From JBKPNJ01 sp963695705 (GTDB lineage: Bacteria; Actinomycetota; Actinomycetes; Propionibacteriales; Nocardioidaceae), in contig CAVOHB010000009.1 in the NCBI GenBank assembly GCA_963695705.1, positions 1,178,001 through 1,242,000 of the forward strand: 64,000 nt of DNA, given 5' to 3'. Under the pieces are notes generated by a model. It was not told the DNA's origin, did not search any database, and saw nothing but the letters and a program-made list of their open reading frames with translations. Position 1 is the stretch's first letter. Every line of letters begins with the position of its first letter. This document shows positions 63,987 to 64,000 of the stretch, piece after piece. Both the position numbers and the translations under genes were made by a program.

Positions 63987-64000
63987 GGGTCCGATCCTAC

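Overview
The window is high-GC DNA from an actinobacterium. GTG and TTG starts are common and stop/start overlaps (TGATG, ATGA, GTGA, TTGA) are frequent. Several families are essentially actinobacterial: DUF3052, DUF3145, the RNase H-phosphatase fusion, AhpE and an MSMEG_6728-type protein. The order ahpE, DUF3052, aceE, PucR-type regulator, fabD, acpP, fabF, accD parallels the Mycobacterium tuberculosis Rv2238c-Rv2247 region, and the RNase H, zinc-ribbon and Nif3 trio parallels Rv2228c-Rv2230c. A Nocardioides-like or related Propionibacteriales host is my guess; there is no rRNA to test it.

1-13.9 kb: a truncated RNB ribonuclease, then the coupled nif3, zinc-ribbon and RNase H/phosphatase genes on the minus strand. 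Next comes a glycolate-use operon (malate synthase, GlcD, GlcE, GlcF, permease) that would import glycolate, oxidise it to glyoxylate and condense this with acetyl-CoA to malate. A lipoyl-less E2 acyltransferase domain, an RTX-repeat secreted protein and an MSMEG_6728-family protein follow. 13.9-15.2 kb is repeat-rich, with gene remnants beside tRNA-Val.

15.3-27.6 kb: the central-metabolism and type II fatty-acid block. Pyruvate dehydrogenase E1 makes acetyl-CoA, and FabD, FabH, ACP, FabF and a carboxyltransferase use it. FabD carries an unusual C-terminal biotinyl/lipoyl-like domain. 27.7-40.6 kb holds a VWA/DUF58/MoxR operon, a kinase-N-lobe-like membrane protein, two GGDEF-EAL proteins with a frameshifted kelch lipoprotein gene between them, and small accessory genes.

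40.7-52.4 kb: a probable integrative element at the 3' end of tRNA-Met(CAT). A perfect 47-bp direct repeat flanks it (40709-40755 and 52293-52339). The right copy lies inside the intact tRNA gene and a tyrosine recombinase gene sits just inside it. A pair of TGCGGACT repeats 11 bp apart occurs near both ends. Cargo includes a cyclase/ATPase regulator, a secreted protein, an arylsulfatase and a TauE/SafE-type permease. The recombinase is N-terminally short and frameshifted, so the element looks decayed unless these are sequence errors.

52.4-64 kb: a cell-surface block with a secreted CAP-domain protein, a secreted LamG-like protein, a large polytopic membrane protein, a UDP-sulfoquinovose synthase homologue, a coupled sugar epimerase, two related polytopic glycosyltransferase-like proteins (one fused to a GT2 domain), a methyltransferase and a GtrA-type flippase. 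Together they suggest synthesis of a sulfonated surface glycan or glycolipid.
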